Part shown: positions 9,027 through 17,584 of the stretch, piece by piece
Numbering within the stretch: the stretch's first letter is position 1
Layout: each line of letters starts with the position of its first letter
Translations under genes and position numbers: made by a program
Notes under the pieces: model-generated
Told to the model about the DNA's origin: nothing
Seen by the model: only the letters and a program-made list of their open reading frames with translations
The model's database searches: none
Assembly: GCF_001429625.1 (NCBI RefSeq)
Contig: NZ_LMSU01000002.1
Span: forward strand, 372,001 to 436,000
Length of the DNA: 64,000 nucleotides
Reading direction: 5' to 3'
Origin: Nocardioides sp. Soil805
GTDB taxonomy: Bacteria; Actinomycetota; Actinomycetes; Propionibacteriales; Nocardioidaceae

Positions 9027-9916
9027 GCGGGTCCCGGGGCCACGAGCTGGCCCACCTCTACGACCACCCCGGCCCGGCCGCGCGCCGCCGCGTCCTGGTC
9101 GCCTCCGTGCTCAGCGTGCTGGTGCTCGTCGCCGTCCTGGCCCTCGCGCTGCGCGAGCTGGGTCAGGCGGGCCAGCTAGACGCCGACCGGTGGACGCCAC
9201 TGCTCAGCGCCGACATCGCGTCGTACCTCCTGGTCGGCCTGCGCGGCACGCTCCAGGCCGCGGCGGTCGTCGCGGTCCTGAGCCTGCCCCTCGGGGTGCT
9301 GCTGGCCGTGGCGCGCACCAGCCCGCACCGGCTGGTCAGGGTGCCGGCGGTGGTGTTCGTCGAGCTCTTCCGGACGGTCCCGGTGCTGCTGCTGATCTAC
9401 GTGATGCTCTTCGCGCTGCCGTCGTACGGCATCAACCCCGACGTGCTGTGGAAGCTGGCGATCCCCCTGGTGCTGGCCAACTCCGCGGCCATCGCCGAGA
9501 TCGTCCGGGCCGGGATCCTGAGCCTGCCGCGGGGCCAGACCGAGGCGGGGCTGAGCCTCGGGATGCGGCGTGCCCAGGTGGTGCGTGCGGTCGTGCTCCC
9601 GCAGTCGCTGCGGCACGTCACCCCGTCGCTGGTCAGCCAGCTGGTCAGCCTGCTCAAGGACACGTCCCTGGGCTACGTCGTCGCCTTCACCGAGCTGCTC
9701 TACCGCGCCCAGGTGCTGACCTCCTTCAACCGACTCCTCATCCAGACCTACGTCGTGGTGACCCTCATGTATCTCGTCGTCAACGGCAGCCTCTCGTTCC
9801 TGGCCGCCCGTCTCCGTGCCCGCTCCGACACGCCGGTGCCGCCCCCCGCACTGGCGACCACGCCCGGTGCCGCCGTCGTGACCGCTCCTGCCCACGAGGA
9901 GGTGCGGCATGGCTGA
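9023..9916 (+). CDS. Amino acid ABC transporter permease 2 (297 aa)
   Basis: Second HisM/GlnP-type permease, with an N-terminal cytoplasmic extension and a first membrane span at about residues 29-48, then the usual core. The EAA loop is TEAGLSLGMRRAQVVRAVVLPQ. The C-terminal tail (about 30 residues, Pro/Ala-rich) is probably cytoplasmic and unstructured. The start overlaps the stop of permease 1, and its own end overlaps the asparaginase start by 8 nt, so transporter and enzyme are tied in one polycistron. Confidence 0.92.
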   Translation: MSGSRGHELAHLYDHPGPAARRRVLVASVLSVLVLVAVLALALRELGQAGQLDADRWTPLLSADIASYLLVGLRGTLQAAAVVAVLSLPLGVLLAVARTSPHRLVRVPAVVFVELFRTVPVLLLIYVMLFALPSYGINPDVLWKLAIPLVLANSAAIAEIVRAGILSLPRGQTEAGLSLGMRRAQVVRAVVLPQSLRHVTPSLVSQLVSLLKDTSLGYVVAFTELLYRAQVLTSFNRLLIQTYVVVTLMYLVVNGSLSFLAARLRARSDTPVPPPALATTPGAAVVTAPAHEEVRHG

Positions 9917-10874
9917 GCTCGCCGTCGTACGCCGCGGCGGCTTCGTGGAGAGCCGCCACACCGGCCACCTCGTGGTGCTCGACCGCGACGGCTCCGAGGC
10001 CGTCTCGCTGGGCAGCGCCGACGAGACGATCCTGCCGCGCTCCACGCTCAAGCCCCTCCAGGCGCTGGCCTGCCTGCGGGCGGGCGCGCCGCTGGTCGGC
10101 GAGGAGGTCGCGATCGCGGCCGGCAGCCACACGGGGGAGGACGGCCACGTCGCCGTTGTACGTCGCCTGCTCGCCCGTGCGGGCCTCGACGAGCGCGCCC
10201 TGCAGTGCCCCGTCGACCTGCCCGAGCACGAGCCCACCCGCCAGGCGCTGCTGGCCAGCGGCGAGTCGCCGGACCGGCTGCGGATGAACTGCTCGGGCAA
10301 GCATGCTGCGATGCTCCTCGCCTGTGCCACTCGTGGGTGGGACGTCGAGGGCTACCTCGATCCCGACCACCCCCTGCAGGTGCAGGTGCGCGACGTGGTT
10401 GAGGAGATGACGGGAGAGCCGGTGCGGCACGTGACGGTCGACGGGTGCGGAGCCCCCCTCCTCGGCGTCTCGGTCCGCGGGCTGGCGCGGTCGTTCCGCG
10501 GCCTCGCGCTCGCCGACGAGGGTTCGGATCCTGCATCGGTGTCCGCGGCGATGCGCACCCACCCCTTCTTCGTCGGGGGCGACCCGCACCCCAACTCCGA
10601 CGCCATGCGCCAGGTGCCCGGCCTCGTGGCCAAGGGCGGTGCCGAGGGCGTCATCGCGATGGCGACCGACACGGGCCAGGCGGTGGCCCTCAAGATGGCC
10701 GACGGCAACCCGCGCGCGACCACGCTGGTGGCGCTGGCGGGCCTGCGCGCGGTCGGCGTCGACGTCACGGGCGCGCGGTCCCTCATGGACCTGCCCGTCC
10801 TCGGTGGCGGCACGCGCGTCGGCGAGATCGACCTCGGGGCCGACACGGCCTCGCTGCGGGGCGCGGGCGCATGA
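9909..10874 (+). CDS. L-asparaginase II family protein (321 aa)
   Basis: Belongs to the PF06089-type asparaginase family first described in Rhizobium, unrelated to E. coli AnsB. Visible family motifs are RSTLKPLQALA, SHTGEDGHV, MNCSGKHAAML and VDGCGAPLLG. The family hydrolyses asparagine or related amides to the acid and ammonia, but few members have been characterised, so another amide is possible. No signal peptide is seen, so it should act in the cytoplasm on imported material. The gene overlaps the permease upstream by 8 nt and CutC downstream by 4 nt (ATGA), strongly implying a shared pathway. Confidence 0.85.
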   Translation: MAELAVVRRGGFVESRHTGHLVVLDRDGSEAVSLGSADETILPRSTLKPLQALACLRAGAPLVGEEVAIAAGSHTGEDGHVAVVRRLLARAGLDERALQCPVDLPEHEPTRQALLASGESPDRLRMNCSGKHAAMLLACATRGWDVEGYLDPDHPLQVQVRDVVEEMTGEPVRHVTVDGCGAPLLGVSVRGLARSFRGLALADEGSDPASVSAAMRTHPFFVGGDPHPNSDAMRQVPGLVAKGGAEGVIAMATDTGQAVALKMADGNPRATTLVALAGLRAVGVDVTGARSLMDLPVLGGGTRVGEIDLGADTASLRGAGA

Positions 10875-11629
10875 CCGCGGTCGAGATCTGCGTCGACGAC
10901 GTCGGCGGCACGGCCGCCGCGCGCCGCGGGGGAGCCGACCGGGTGGAGCTGTGCGCCGCGCTGTCCGAGGGCGGTACGACGCCGTCGCTCGGCATGGTGC
11001 TCAGCGCCGCCGAGGAGGCCGGCCGCCTCGGGCTCCAGGTGCTGGTGCGGCCGCGCGCCGGCGACTTCGTCTGCTCGCTGGCCGAGCTGGCCGTCATGAG
11101 GGCAGACATCGCCGCGACCCGGGCGGCGCTCGGGGACGACCCCCGCCTCGGTTTCACGCTGGGCGCGCTGACGCCGTCCGGCGACCTCGACCACGAGGCC
11201 CTCGCCGGGCTGGTCGCGGCGTGCGGCCCCTGTCCGGTCACCTTCCACAAGGCCTTCGACACCGCCCTGGCCGCGGGAGGCGAGCCGGGCAGCCTCCTGG
11301 ACCGGCTCGTTGGCCTCGGGGTGTCGGCGGTGCTGACGTCCGGCGGCGACGGGCCGGCGGTCGACCACCTCGAGACGCTGGCCGGGCTGGTGCGGGCGTC
11401 CGGGGACCGGATCGCGGTCGTGGTGGCCGGCGGGGTCCGTCCCGGCAACGTCGCCCGCGTGCTCTCCGGGACGGGCGCCCGCGAGGTACACCTGCGCGCC
11501 CCCGGGACCCTCGCGACCTCCAGCGCCGTCGTCGGCACCCAGTACGACGCGGGCTCGCGCACCGTGACGAGCGCGCAGGTCGTGGCGGACGTCGTGACCG
11601 CCGTGCGCGACCACGAGGCACGCCGGTGA
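10871..11629 (+). CDS. cutC: CutC family TIM-barrel protein (252 aa)
   Basis: Clear CutC family member: VEICVDDVGGTAAA, ADRVELCAALSEGGTTPS, VLVRPRAGDF, TFHKAFD and AVLTSGGDG mark the TIM barrel. CutC was named for a copper-tolerance phenotype, but the family is structurally similar to sugar-phosphate enzymes and its true activity is unresolved. Here it lies inside a transporter/asparaginase/ROK kinase operon (4-nt overlaps on both sides), with no copper gene near, which favours a metabolic role (inference). The start at 10871 is fixed by the ATGA overlap. Confidence 0.88.
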   Translation: MTAVEICVDDVGGTAAARRGGADRVELCAALSEGGTTPSLGMVLSAAEEAGRLGLQVLVRPRAGDFVCSLAELAVMRADIAATRAALGDDPRLGFTLGALTPSGDLDHEALAGLVAACGPCPVTFHKAFDTALAAGGEPGSLLDRLVGLGVSAVLTSGGDGPAVDHLETLAGLVRASGDRIAVVVAGGVRPGNVARVLSGTGAREVHLRAPGTLATSSAVVGTQYDAGSRTVTSAQVVADVVTAVRDHEARR

Positions 11630-12522
11630 GCGGGCCGGTGACGCTGGCCGTCGACATCGGCGGGACCACCGTCAAGTCCGCCCTCGTGGACGAGGCCGGT
11701 GCCGTGGTGGCGCGGCACGCGACCCCCACCGGTCGCGGCGAGGCGGCCCGGGACGCCGTACGCCGGTCCGTCGAGCAGCTCGCCGCACGGGCGCAGGACC
11801 TCGGCCTGGCGCTATCGGGCGTCGGCGTGGTGTCGCCGGGCGTGATCGACCGGGACCGCGGCGTGGTCGAGTACGCCTCCAACCTGGACTGGGCCCACGT
11901 CTCGCTGCGCAACGTCGTGGCTGCCGTGGTCGACGTCCCCGTGGCCGTGGGCCACGACGCGGGCGCGGCCGGCGACGCGGAGTGGCAGCTGGGAGCGGCG
12001 CGCGGGTGCCGGGACTTCGTACACGCCTCCGTCGGGACCGGCATCGCGGCCAGCCTCGTGGTGGGAGGCCGCCGCATCGAGGGCAGGTCCGGCGGCGCCG
12101 GGGAGCTGGGCCACACCCCGGTGCGCCCCGGCGGCGAGCGGTGCCCGTGCGGCCAGCGCGGCTGCCTGGAGGTCTACGCGTCGGGTGGCGGCGTGAGCCG
12201 TCGCTACCTCGCGCTGTCGGGCCGTTCCGCGACGGCTCGCGAGGTCGTGGAGCGGGTCGACCACGACGCGGTCGCGCGACGGGTGTGGGACGACGCGGTC
12301 GCCTGCTGGGTGACGGCCCTGGCCGCGTGCACCCTGCTGCTCGAGCCCGAGCTCGTCGTGCTGGGTGGCGGGCTCGCCGAGGCCGGTGAGGACCTGCTCG
12401 GCCCGGTGCGGGCGGGCCTGGCCGAGGCGTTGACGTGGCGCGAGCCGCCGGAGGTGCGTGCCTCCGAGCTGGGCCCCGATGCCGCGCTGCTGGGTGCGGC
12501 CCTGCTCGCCCGGCGCGCCTGA
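11626..12522 (+). CDS. ROK family sugar kinase (298 aa)
   Basis: Active-looking ROK kinase. The N-terminal phosphate-binding loop is LAVDIGGTTVKSALVD and the catalytic Asp region is VAVGHDAGAAGDAE. An EL-GH-TPVRPGGERCPCGQRGCLE stretch contains the full CxCGxxGCxE zinc motif. There is no DNA-binding domain, unlike the divergent regulator at 5346-6515. It should phosphorylate a hexose or N-acyl-hexosamine using ATP. The GTG start at 11626 overlaps the CutC stop (GTGA). It is the last gene of the plus-strand operon, and its presence is the main hint that the imported compound has a sugar part. Confidence 0.9.
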   Translation: MSGPVTLAVDIGGTTVKSALVDEAGAVVARHATPTGRGEAARDAVRRSVEQLAARAQDLGLALSGVGVVSPGVIDRDRGVVEYASNLDWAHVSLRNVVAAVVDVPVAVGHDAGAAGDAEWQLGAARGCRDFVHASVGTGIAASLVVGGRRIEGRSGGAGELGHTPVRPGGERCPCGQRGCLEVYASGGGVSRRYLALSGRSATAREVVERVDHDAVARRVWDDAVACWVTALAACTLLLEPELVVLGGGLAEAGEDLLGPVRAGLAEALTWREPPEVRASELGPDAALLGAALLARRA

Positions 12523-12577
12523 GGCCTCCGGACCTCTGGCCCTACCGCTCGCGCGCGCCGCGGGACAGGCTCGAGGC

Positions 12578-13072
12578 ATGACGGAGGAACCCGAGGGTCG
12601 AGCAGCGCGACGTCGGTCGGCGCGGCTCCCACCGCGCTGGTTCGTCGTGGCGTTCTGGCACTGCCACCGCGCGGTGCTGCGGGTGAGCCGGGGCAGGTTC
12701 GGCCTGTGGCGACCCAGGCCGGGCGGGTGGGGGACGCTGTGGCTCACCACCACGGGCCGCCGCAGCGGGACGCCCCGCAAGGTCGTCGTCGGCTACCTCG
12801 AGGACGGCGACAACCTGGTCACGATGGCGATGAACGGGTGGGGTCCTCCCGAGCCCGCCTGGTGGCTCAACCTGCAGGCGCACCCGGACGCCGTCGTACA
12901 GACCCGCGACGGCACGCTGCCGGTGCGCGCGCACCGCGCGCAGGGCGAGGAGCGCGCCCGGCTCTGGGCGCGCTGGGCCGAGGTGGACCACGACCTGGAG
13001 GGCTACGCCGCCCGGCGGCCGACCGAGACCGCCGTCGTCGTCCTCGAGCCGCGGGAAGGATCCGTAGCCTGA
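12578..13072 (+). CDS. Deazaflavin (F420)-dependent nitroreductase family protein (164 aa)
   Basis: Fits the DDN-like split-barrel family: LWLTTTGRRSGTPRKVVVGYLEDGD at the core, then WWLNLQAHPDAVVQ and a C-terminal VVVLEP. These actinobacterial proteins bind F420 (some other deazaflavins or lipids) and often act on quinones or nitro compounds; the substrate here is unknown. An Arg-rich N-terminal helix (residues 8-40) may associate with membrane. The gene stands alone between the ABC locus and an epimerase gene 16 nt downstream. Confidence 0.85.
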   Translation: MTEEPEGRAARRRSARLPPRWFVVAFWHCHRAVLRVSRGRFGLWRPRPGGWGTLWLTTTGRRSGTPRKVVVGYLEDGDNLVTMAMNGWGPPEPAWWLNLQAHPDAVVQTRDGTLPVRAHRAQGEERARLWARWAEVDHDLEGYAARRPTETAVVVLEPREGSVA

Positions 13073-13088
13073 GCTGGTTGGGGGAGCC

Positions 13089-13994
13089 ATGCGCATCTTC
13101 TTCACCGGTGGCAGCGGCAAGGCCGGCAAGCACGTGGCCCCCTACCTCGCCGAGCAGGGCCACCAGGTCACCAACGCCGACCTCGTCCCCCTGGGACACC
13201 CGGACGTCGCCGACCTGCGGGTCGACCTCACCGACGCGGGCGAGACGTACTCCGCGATGGCGGGGCTCGCGACCTTCGACGAGCTCGACCTGGACGAGAA
13301 GCCGTCGTACGACGCGGTCGTGCACTTCGCCGCCGTGCCGGCGATCCTGCTCACGTCGGACGCGCGGACCTACGCGACCAACGTGCTCAGCACCTACAAC
13401 GTGCTCGAGGCCGCGACGCGGCTCGGCGTGCGCAAGGTGATCTTCGCGTCCTCGGAGACGACGTACGGCGTCTGCTTCGCCCAGGGCGAGCGGCGACCGC
13501 TCTACGTGCCGGTCGACGAGGAGCACCCGACGGTCCCGGAGGACTCCTACGCGATGTCCAAGGTCGCCAACGAGGTGACCGCGCGCTCGTTCCAGGCGCG
13601 CACCGGCGCGGACGTCTACGGCCTGCGGATCAACAACGTCATCGAGCCCCACGAGTACGCCGAGATGTTCCCGGCGTTCCTCGAGGACCCGGCGCTGCGG
13701 CGGCGCAACATCTTCGCCTACATCGACACCCGCGACCTGGGCCGGATGGTGCAGCGCGGCCTCGAGGTCGACGGGCTGGGGTACGAGGTGTTCAACGTCG
13801 CCAACGCCGACATGTCGGTGGCAGTCACGACCGACGAGGTCCGGGAGCGCTTCTACGACGGGGTCGAGGTCCGCCGGGAGATGGGCCGCGACGAGACGTT
13901 CTACTCGATCGAGAAGGCCCGCGAGCTGCTCGGCTACGAGCCGCAGCACTCGTGGCGCGACGTGCTCGCCGACCCCGGCGCCGGAGCCTCCTGA
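13089..13994 (+). CDS. NAD-dependent epimerase/dehydratase (301 aa)
   Basis: Extended SDR: GGSGKAGKHVAPYL is the N-terminal NAD loop (GxxGxxG pattern), VVHFAAVPA follows, and the active-site pair is Tyr-x-x-x-Lys in SYAMSKVANE, with the preceding Ser in IFASSETTYG. The closing segment LLGYEPQHSWRD is typical of UDP-sugar epimerase-like proteins. The nucleotide sugar or other substrate cannot be told. The start ATG follows GGTTGGGGGAGCC, a good RBS, 16 nt after the F420 gene. Confidence 0.88.
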   Translation: MRIFFTGGSGKAGKHVAPYLAEQGHQVTNADLVPLGHPDVADLRVDLTDAGETYSAMAGLATFDELDLDEKPSYDAVVHFAAVPAILLTSDARTYATNVLSTYNVLEAATRLGVRKVIFASSETTYGVCFAQGERRPLYVPVDEEHPTVPEDSYAMSKVANEVTARSFQARTGADVYGLRINNVIEPHEYAEMFPAFLEDPALRRRNIFAYIDTRDLGRMVQRGLEVDGLGYEVFNVANADMSVAVTTDEVRERFYDGVEVRREMGRDETFYSIEKARELLGYEPQHSWRDVLADPGAGAS

Positions 13995-14025
13995 CACGCG
14001 GACCGCGACGTCCTAGTGTCGGCGG

Positions 14026-14541
14026 ATGGACTCCGAGTCTGAGCTGACCGCGCAGGACCTCACCCACCTCCGCCGCTGCGTCGACCTCGCCCGCGAGGCG
14101 CTCGAGCACGGCGACGAGCCGTTCGGGTCGGTGCTGGTCGACCCCGACGGTGCGGTGCTGCACCAGGACCGCAACCGCACCGCGGGCGGCGACCAGACCC
14201 GACATCCCGAGCTCGAGCTGGCGCAATGGGCGGCCGCGCACGTGAACCCTGCGGTGCGGCCTGACTGCACCGTCTACACCTCGGGCGAGCACTGCCCGAT
14301 GTGCTCGGCCGGGCACGCCTGGGTCGGGCTCGGACGGATCGTGTACGCCGCGTCGACCGCCCAGCTCACCGAGTGGCGGCAGGGCTGGGGCCTGGGGCCG
14401 GGGCCGGTAGCACCGCTGCCGATCAACGCCGTGGCGCCCGGCCTGCCCGTGGGAGGACCGGCTCCCGAGCTCGCCGACGAGCTGCGCGACCTGCACCGGC
14501 GGGCGGCCGAGCGGGAGGCAGGACGGGAGGCGGCGCGATGA
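14026..14541 (+). CDS. Cytidine/deoxycytidylate-type nucleoside deaminase (171 aa)
   Basis: Zinc deaminase of the tRNA-adenosine/guanine deaminase fold. The first zinc motif is HPELE (usual form HAE), the second is CPMCSAGHAW (PCxxC type), and an N-terminal helix ALEHGDEPFGSVLVD matches guanine/cytosine deaminase relatives. The Ala to Pro change in the first motif is seen in some members and need not abolish activity. The substrate is probably a free base or nucleoside. The stop overlaps the VOC gene start by 4 nt (ATGA). Confidence 0.85.
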   Translation: MDSESELTAQDLTHLRRCVDLAREALEHGDEPFGSVLVDPDGAVLHQDRNRTAGGDQTRHPELELAQWAAAHVNPAVRPDCTVYTSGEHCPMCSAGHAWVGLGRIVYAASTAQLTEWRQGWGLGPGPVAPLPINAVAPGLPVGGPAPELADELRDLHRRAAEREAGREAAR

Positions 14542-14966
14542 GCGGCATCCGGCAGCTGCGGCTGGTCGTCCACGCGAAGGACTACGAGCAGGCGGTGCAC
14601 TTCTTCCGCGACGTGCTGGGCGCGCCGGTAGCCGAGGAGTACGCCAGCGACGGGGGTGCCCACGTGACCATCCTGGACGTCGGTCGCGCCACCCTGGAGC
14701 TGTCCAACGACGCCCAGGTCGAGCTCATCGACCGCGTCGAGGTCGGACGTCGGGTGGCGCCCCACCTGCGGGTCGCCCTGGAGGTGGACGACTGCGAGGA
14801 GAGCACCCGTGCCGCGGTGGCGGGCGGTGCGGAGCAGATCGCGCCTCCCACCCGCACGCCCTGGGACTCGCTCAACTCCCGGCTCGACGCGCCGGCGGGC
14901 ATCCAGCTGACGCTGTTCCAGGAGCTGGCGCGGACGGACCTGCCGTCGTCCCAGGTGGGCGACTGA
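14538..14966 (+). CDS. VOC/glyoxalase-like domain protein (142 aa)
   Basis: Single vicinal-oxygen-chelate domain with paired beta-alpha-beta-beta-beta modules: LVVHAKDYEQAVHFFRDVLGAPV and, in the second half, VALEVDDCEESTRAAVAGGAE, then GIQLTLFQ with a Gln in place of the common metal Glu. The function (dioxygenase, lyase or resistance-type) is not assignable. It is translationally coupled to the upstream deaminase by an ATGA overlap. Confidence 0.83.
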   Translation: MSGIRQLRLVVHAKDYEQAVHFFRDVLGAPVAEEYASDGGAHVTILDVGRATLELSNDAQVELIDRVEVGRRVAPHLRVALEVDDCEESTRAAVAGGAEQIAPPTRTPWDSLNSRLDAPAGIQLTLFQELARTDLPSSQVGD

Positions 14967-15009
14967 GCTCCACCGACCGCGGCCCCTTGGCACGCGCGGA
15001 GAGGGCGGA

Positions 15010-16200
15010 TCAGGTGACGCGGGTCAACGCCGTGGCGAGCGCGTGGAGGTCTGCACTGGTGTTGTAACCGTGGAGGGACACGCGGATGCCGCCGCCTCGT
15101 GAGCTGGTGAAGACGGAGTGGTCTCGGGCCAGGGTGGCCTGGACGTCGCGTCCCGAGGCGCGGGGGTGTCGCAACGAGACGAGGTGGTGGCTCGCGGCGG
15201 GGTCTCCGACCGGGCGGAACGGGTACCAGCCGGACGGGGACACGAGGTCGACGAGCTCGTGGGCCAGGAGACGCGAGTGGTCGGCGAGCGCGGGGATGCC
15301 GGTGCTGCTGAGCAGGTCGATGGAGTGCTGGAGCCCGACCGCAGAGGCGTACGACATGGTGGAGAGCTCGAAGCGGCGGGCGCCGGAGGCCAGCGTGAGG
15401 TCCGTGGCGGTGAAGTCGAAGGGATCCTCGGCCCCCATCCATCCCACGACCGGAGGCACGAGCTCGGTCATCTCGGGGCTCAGTGCGGCGAGGGCGACGC
15501 CGCCGTGCGCCGAGAGCCACTTGTAGCCGCTGCACACGAGGGCGTCGACGCCCCATTCCCTCATGCTCACCGGGGCGGCACCGGCAAGCTGGGTCACGTC
15601 GACGACGACCCGGGCCCCCACGGTGTGAGCGGCGCGGGCCACGGCAGCGACGTCGATCCTCGTGCCGGTCGAGTACTGCACCGCGCTCACGCACACGACG
15701 CCGGTCCGCTCGTTCACCGCCGCGACGAGCCCGTCGGTGAGATCGCTGCCGGGATCGTCGACGACCCAGCGGAGGACGGGTGACGTCGCAAGGTTCCGGT
15801 CACTGGCCGCGATCCACGGGTAGGTGACGCTGGGGAAGTCGGTGGTCACCAGCACGACCTCAGGCGCGTCCGACCGCAGCCCCGAGGCAAGGGCGGCAGC
15901 GACCTGCCCCAGTCCTTCGCTCGCCCCGGCCAGCACCGCGATCGATCGAGGCGGGGTGTCGAACAACGTGGCTGCGCCCTGCCGCAGGCCGTCCAGGACC
16001 CGTGCCTCGGCGTCGTCGGACAGTCGGACGTTGCCGTACTGGCCGACGTCGACGAGGAATCGCGTCATCGCCTCGATGGTCGGCCGGGGCACGAGCCCCA
16101 GGGAAGCCTGGTTGAGGTAGGTGCACTCCTCGAGTGCCGCGTACAGCCGGCGGGGGACCAGGGCGCCCTCGGGATCACGGCCGGCCCCACGACCGTTCAC
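15010..16200 (-). CDS. Class V aminotransferase / cysteine-desulfurase-like PLP enzyme (396 aa)
   Basis: Fold-type I PLP enzyme. Motifs include YLNQASLGLVP near the N-terminus, VVVDVTQLAGAAP with the PLP-ring Asp, and CSGYKWLSAHGG containing the Schiff-base Lys. It resembles the SufS/kynureninase-like class V group and 'selenocysteine lyase' annotations, but lacks an obvious sulfur partner gene, so the reaction is uncertain. I prefer the GTG at 16200 because CAGGGCGG sits 8 nt upstream; a TTG at 16221 would add 7 residues. It is a single gene divergent from the AlkZ-like gene. Confidence 0.82.
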   Translation of the reverse strand: MNGRGAGRDPEGALVPRRLYAALEECTYLNQASLGLVPRPTIEAMTRFLVDVGQYGNVRLSDDAEARVLDGLRQGAATLFDTPPRSIAVLAGASEGLGQVAAALASGLRSDAPEVVLVTTDFPSVTYPWIAASDRNLATSPVLRWVVDDPGSDLTDGLVAAVNERTGVVCVSAVQYSTGTRIDVAAVARAAHTVGARVVVDVTQLAGAAPVSMREWGVDALVCSGYKWLSAHGGVALAALSPEMTELVPPVVGWMGAEDPFDFTATDLTLASGARRFELSTMSYASAVGLQHSIDLLSSTGIPALADHSRLLAHELVDLVSPSGWYPFRPVGDPAASHHLVSLRHPRASGRDVQATLARDHSVFTSSRGGGIRVSLHGYNTSADLHALATALTRVT

Positions 16201-16372
16201 GTCGACACCGCCCTGGAGCAACGCACCACAGACTCCCTCTGCATCGACTGGTCTCGCCGGGAAGGCACATTGTCGGGGTGGACCCCGTGCCGGCTCCGGA
16301 GCCTACGCATCACGCCACCGTGACGACAGGTCATCGGCGCGCCTAGTCCGGAAGCGGTGGGAGGGTGGGTGG

Positions 16373-17494
16373 ATGAACACGTCGACCGAGGCTGCAGTCA
16401 CCTGGCCGCAGGCGCTGTCCTGGCGGATGGAGCGACAGCTGCTCGAACCGGTGGGGTCTGAGTCCGTCGCGGACGTCGTACGTCGCCTCGGCGCCGTGCT
16501 CTCGATGGATGAGTCGCTGGCTGAGCTGGCGGTCCGGACCCGCCGGACGACCTCGCGCCCGGGCGAGCTCGCGGTGGCACTGGCCGAGGGGGAGGTGGTC
16601 AAGGCGTTCGCGTTCCGCGGGTCGATGCACTACCTCTCGCCCGAGGAGGGCGGCATCTACCTGGCCCTCAGGTCGGCCGGCCGGCAGTGGGAGCTGCCGA
16701 GCTGGGTGGAGCACTATGGTCTCGCTCCGTCGGACTGGCCCGACTTCCGGGCAGCGGTGCGCGCGGCGCTGAGCGGCGGACCGTTGACCGTCGCCGAGCT
16801 CGGCCGGGCGCTGGCGAGTCACCGCGCGTACCGGCACCTCGAGGCGGTCTTCGACGAGGGTGCGGGCACCCTGATCAAGCCGCTGACCTGGCAGGGCGAC
16901 ATGAGCCTCGGTCCGCGGCGAGACGGACAGCACACGTTCCAGCTCCTCGACGACAACCCGCGGTGGCGGGGCATCCCTGACCTTGCCGACGCCGGCCCGC
17001 GGGCCATCACCGCGTACCTGCGGACATACGGCCCGGCAACGCTCGAGCACCTGCACTACTGGCTCGGCGAGGGCCTGAGCGCAGGCCGCCGGCGGCTCGA
17101 CGCATGGTTCTCCGAGCTCAGCGACCGGCTGGTCGCGGTCGATGTCGAAGGCACCACGACGTACGTCGTGCGCGAGGACGTCGACGGCCTGGTGGCGTCG
17201 CTCCCGTCGGAGGCGGTGCGGTTCCTTCCCGGGCACGACCAGTGGGTGATCGGTCCTGGCACCAAGGACGTGCACGTCACCCCGTCGACCCGACGGGACC
17301 TGATGACGCGCAAGGCCAACCCGGTGATCGTCGGTGGGGTCGTGTGCGGGACGTGGGCGCGCAAGGGGGACCAGCTCACGGTGACCTGGCTCGACGAGCG
17401 ACCCCGACCCGACGAGGCGATGGAGCAGGAGTCCGGCCGCCTCGCCCACCTTCTCGGCCGGGACCTACGTCTCTCGATCGATCCGGACATCTAG
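16373..17494 (+). CDS. Winged-helix DNA-binding protein, AlkZ/YcaQ-like (373 aa)
   Basis: Fits the HTH_42 (DUF1006) family: opening LSWRMERQLLEP, then FRGSMHYLSPEE, tandem winged-helix content and the C-terminal DQWVIGPGTKD and VGGVVCGTWARKG segments. Characterised relatives (AlkZ of Streptomyces, YcaQ of E. coli) are DNA glycosylases that remove bulky or cross-linked bases, sometimes in antibiotic self-resistance. Many family members are uncharacterised, and I could not confidently place the catalytic Gln-x-Gln motif. The ATG at 16373 follows GGGAGGGTGGGTGG. The neighbour 90 nt downstream is an unrecognised protein in the same direction. Confidence 0.8.
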   Translation: MNTSTEAAVTWPQALSWRMERQLLEPVGSESVADVVRRLGAVLSMDESLAELAVRTRRTTSRPGELAVALAEGEVVKAFAFRGSMHYLSPEEGGIYLALRSAGRQWELPSWVEHYGLAPSDWPDFRAAVRAALSGGPLTVAELGRALASHRAYRHLEAVFDEGAGTLIKPLTWQGDMSLGPRRDGQHTFQLLDDNPRWRGIPDLADAGPRAITAYLRTYGPATLEHLHYWLGEGLSAGRRRLDAWFSELSDRLVAVDVEGTTTYVVREDVDGLVASLPSEAVRFLPGHDQWVIGPGTKDVHVTPSTRRDLMTRKANPVIVGGVVCGTWARKGDQLTVTWLDERPRPDEAMEQESGRLAHLLGRDLRLSIDPDI

Positions 17495-17584
17495 CGGCGG
17501 TCCCGGCTTTCGCGGTAGGCATGGATCCGGGCGAGGACATGGCCGAGCGCAGGTCGGCGGCCGATCCGCCTGAAGGGAGTCGCC

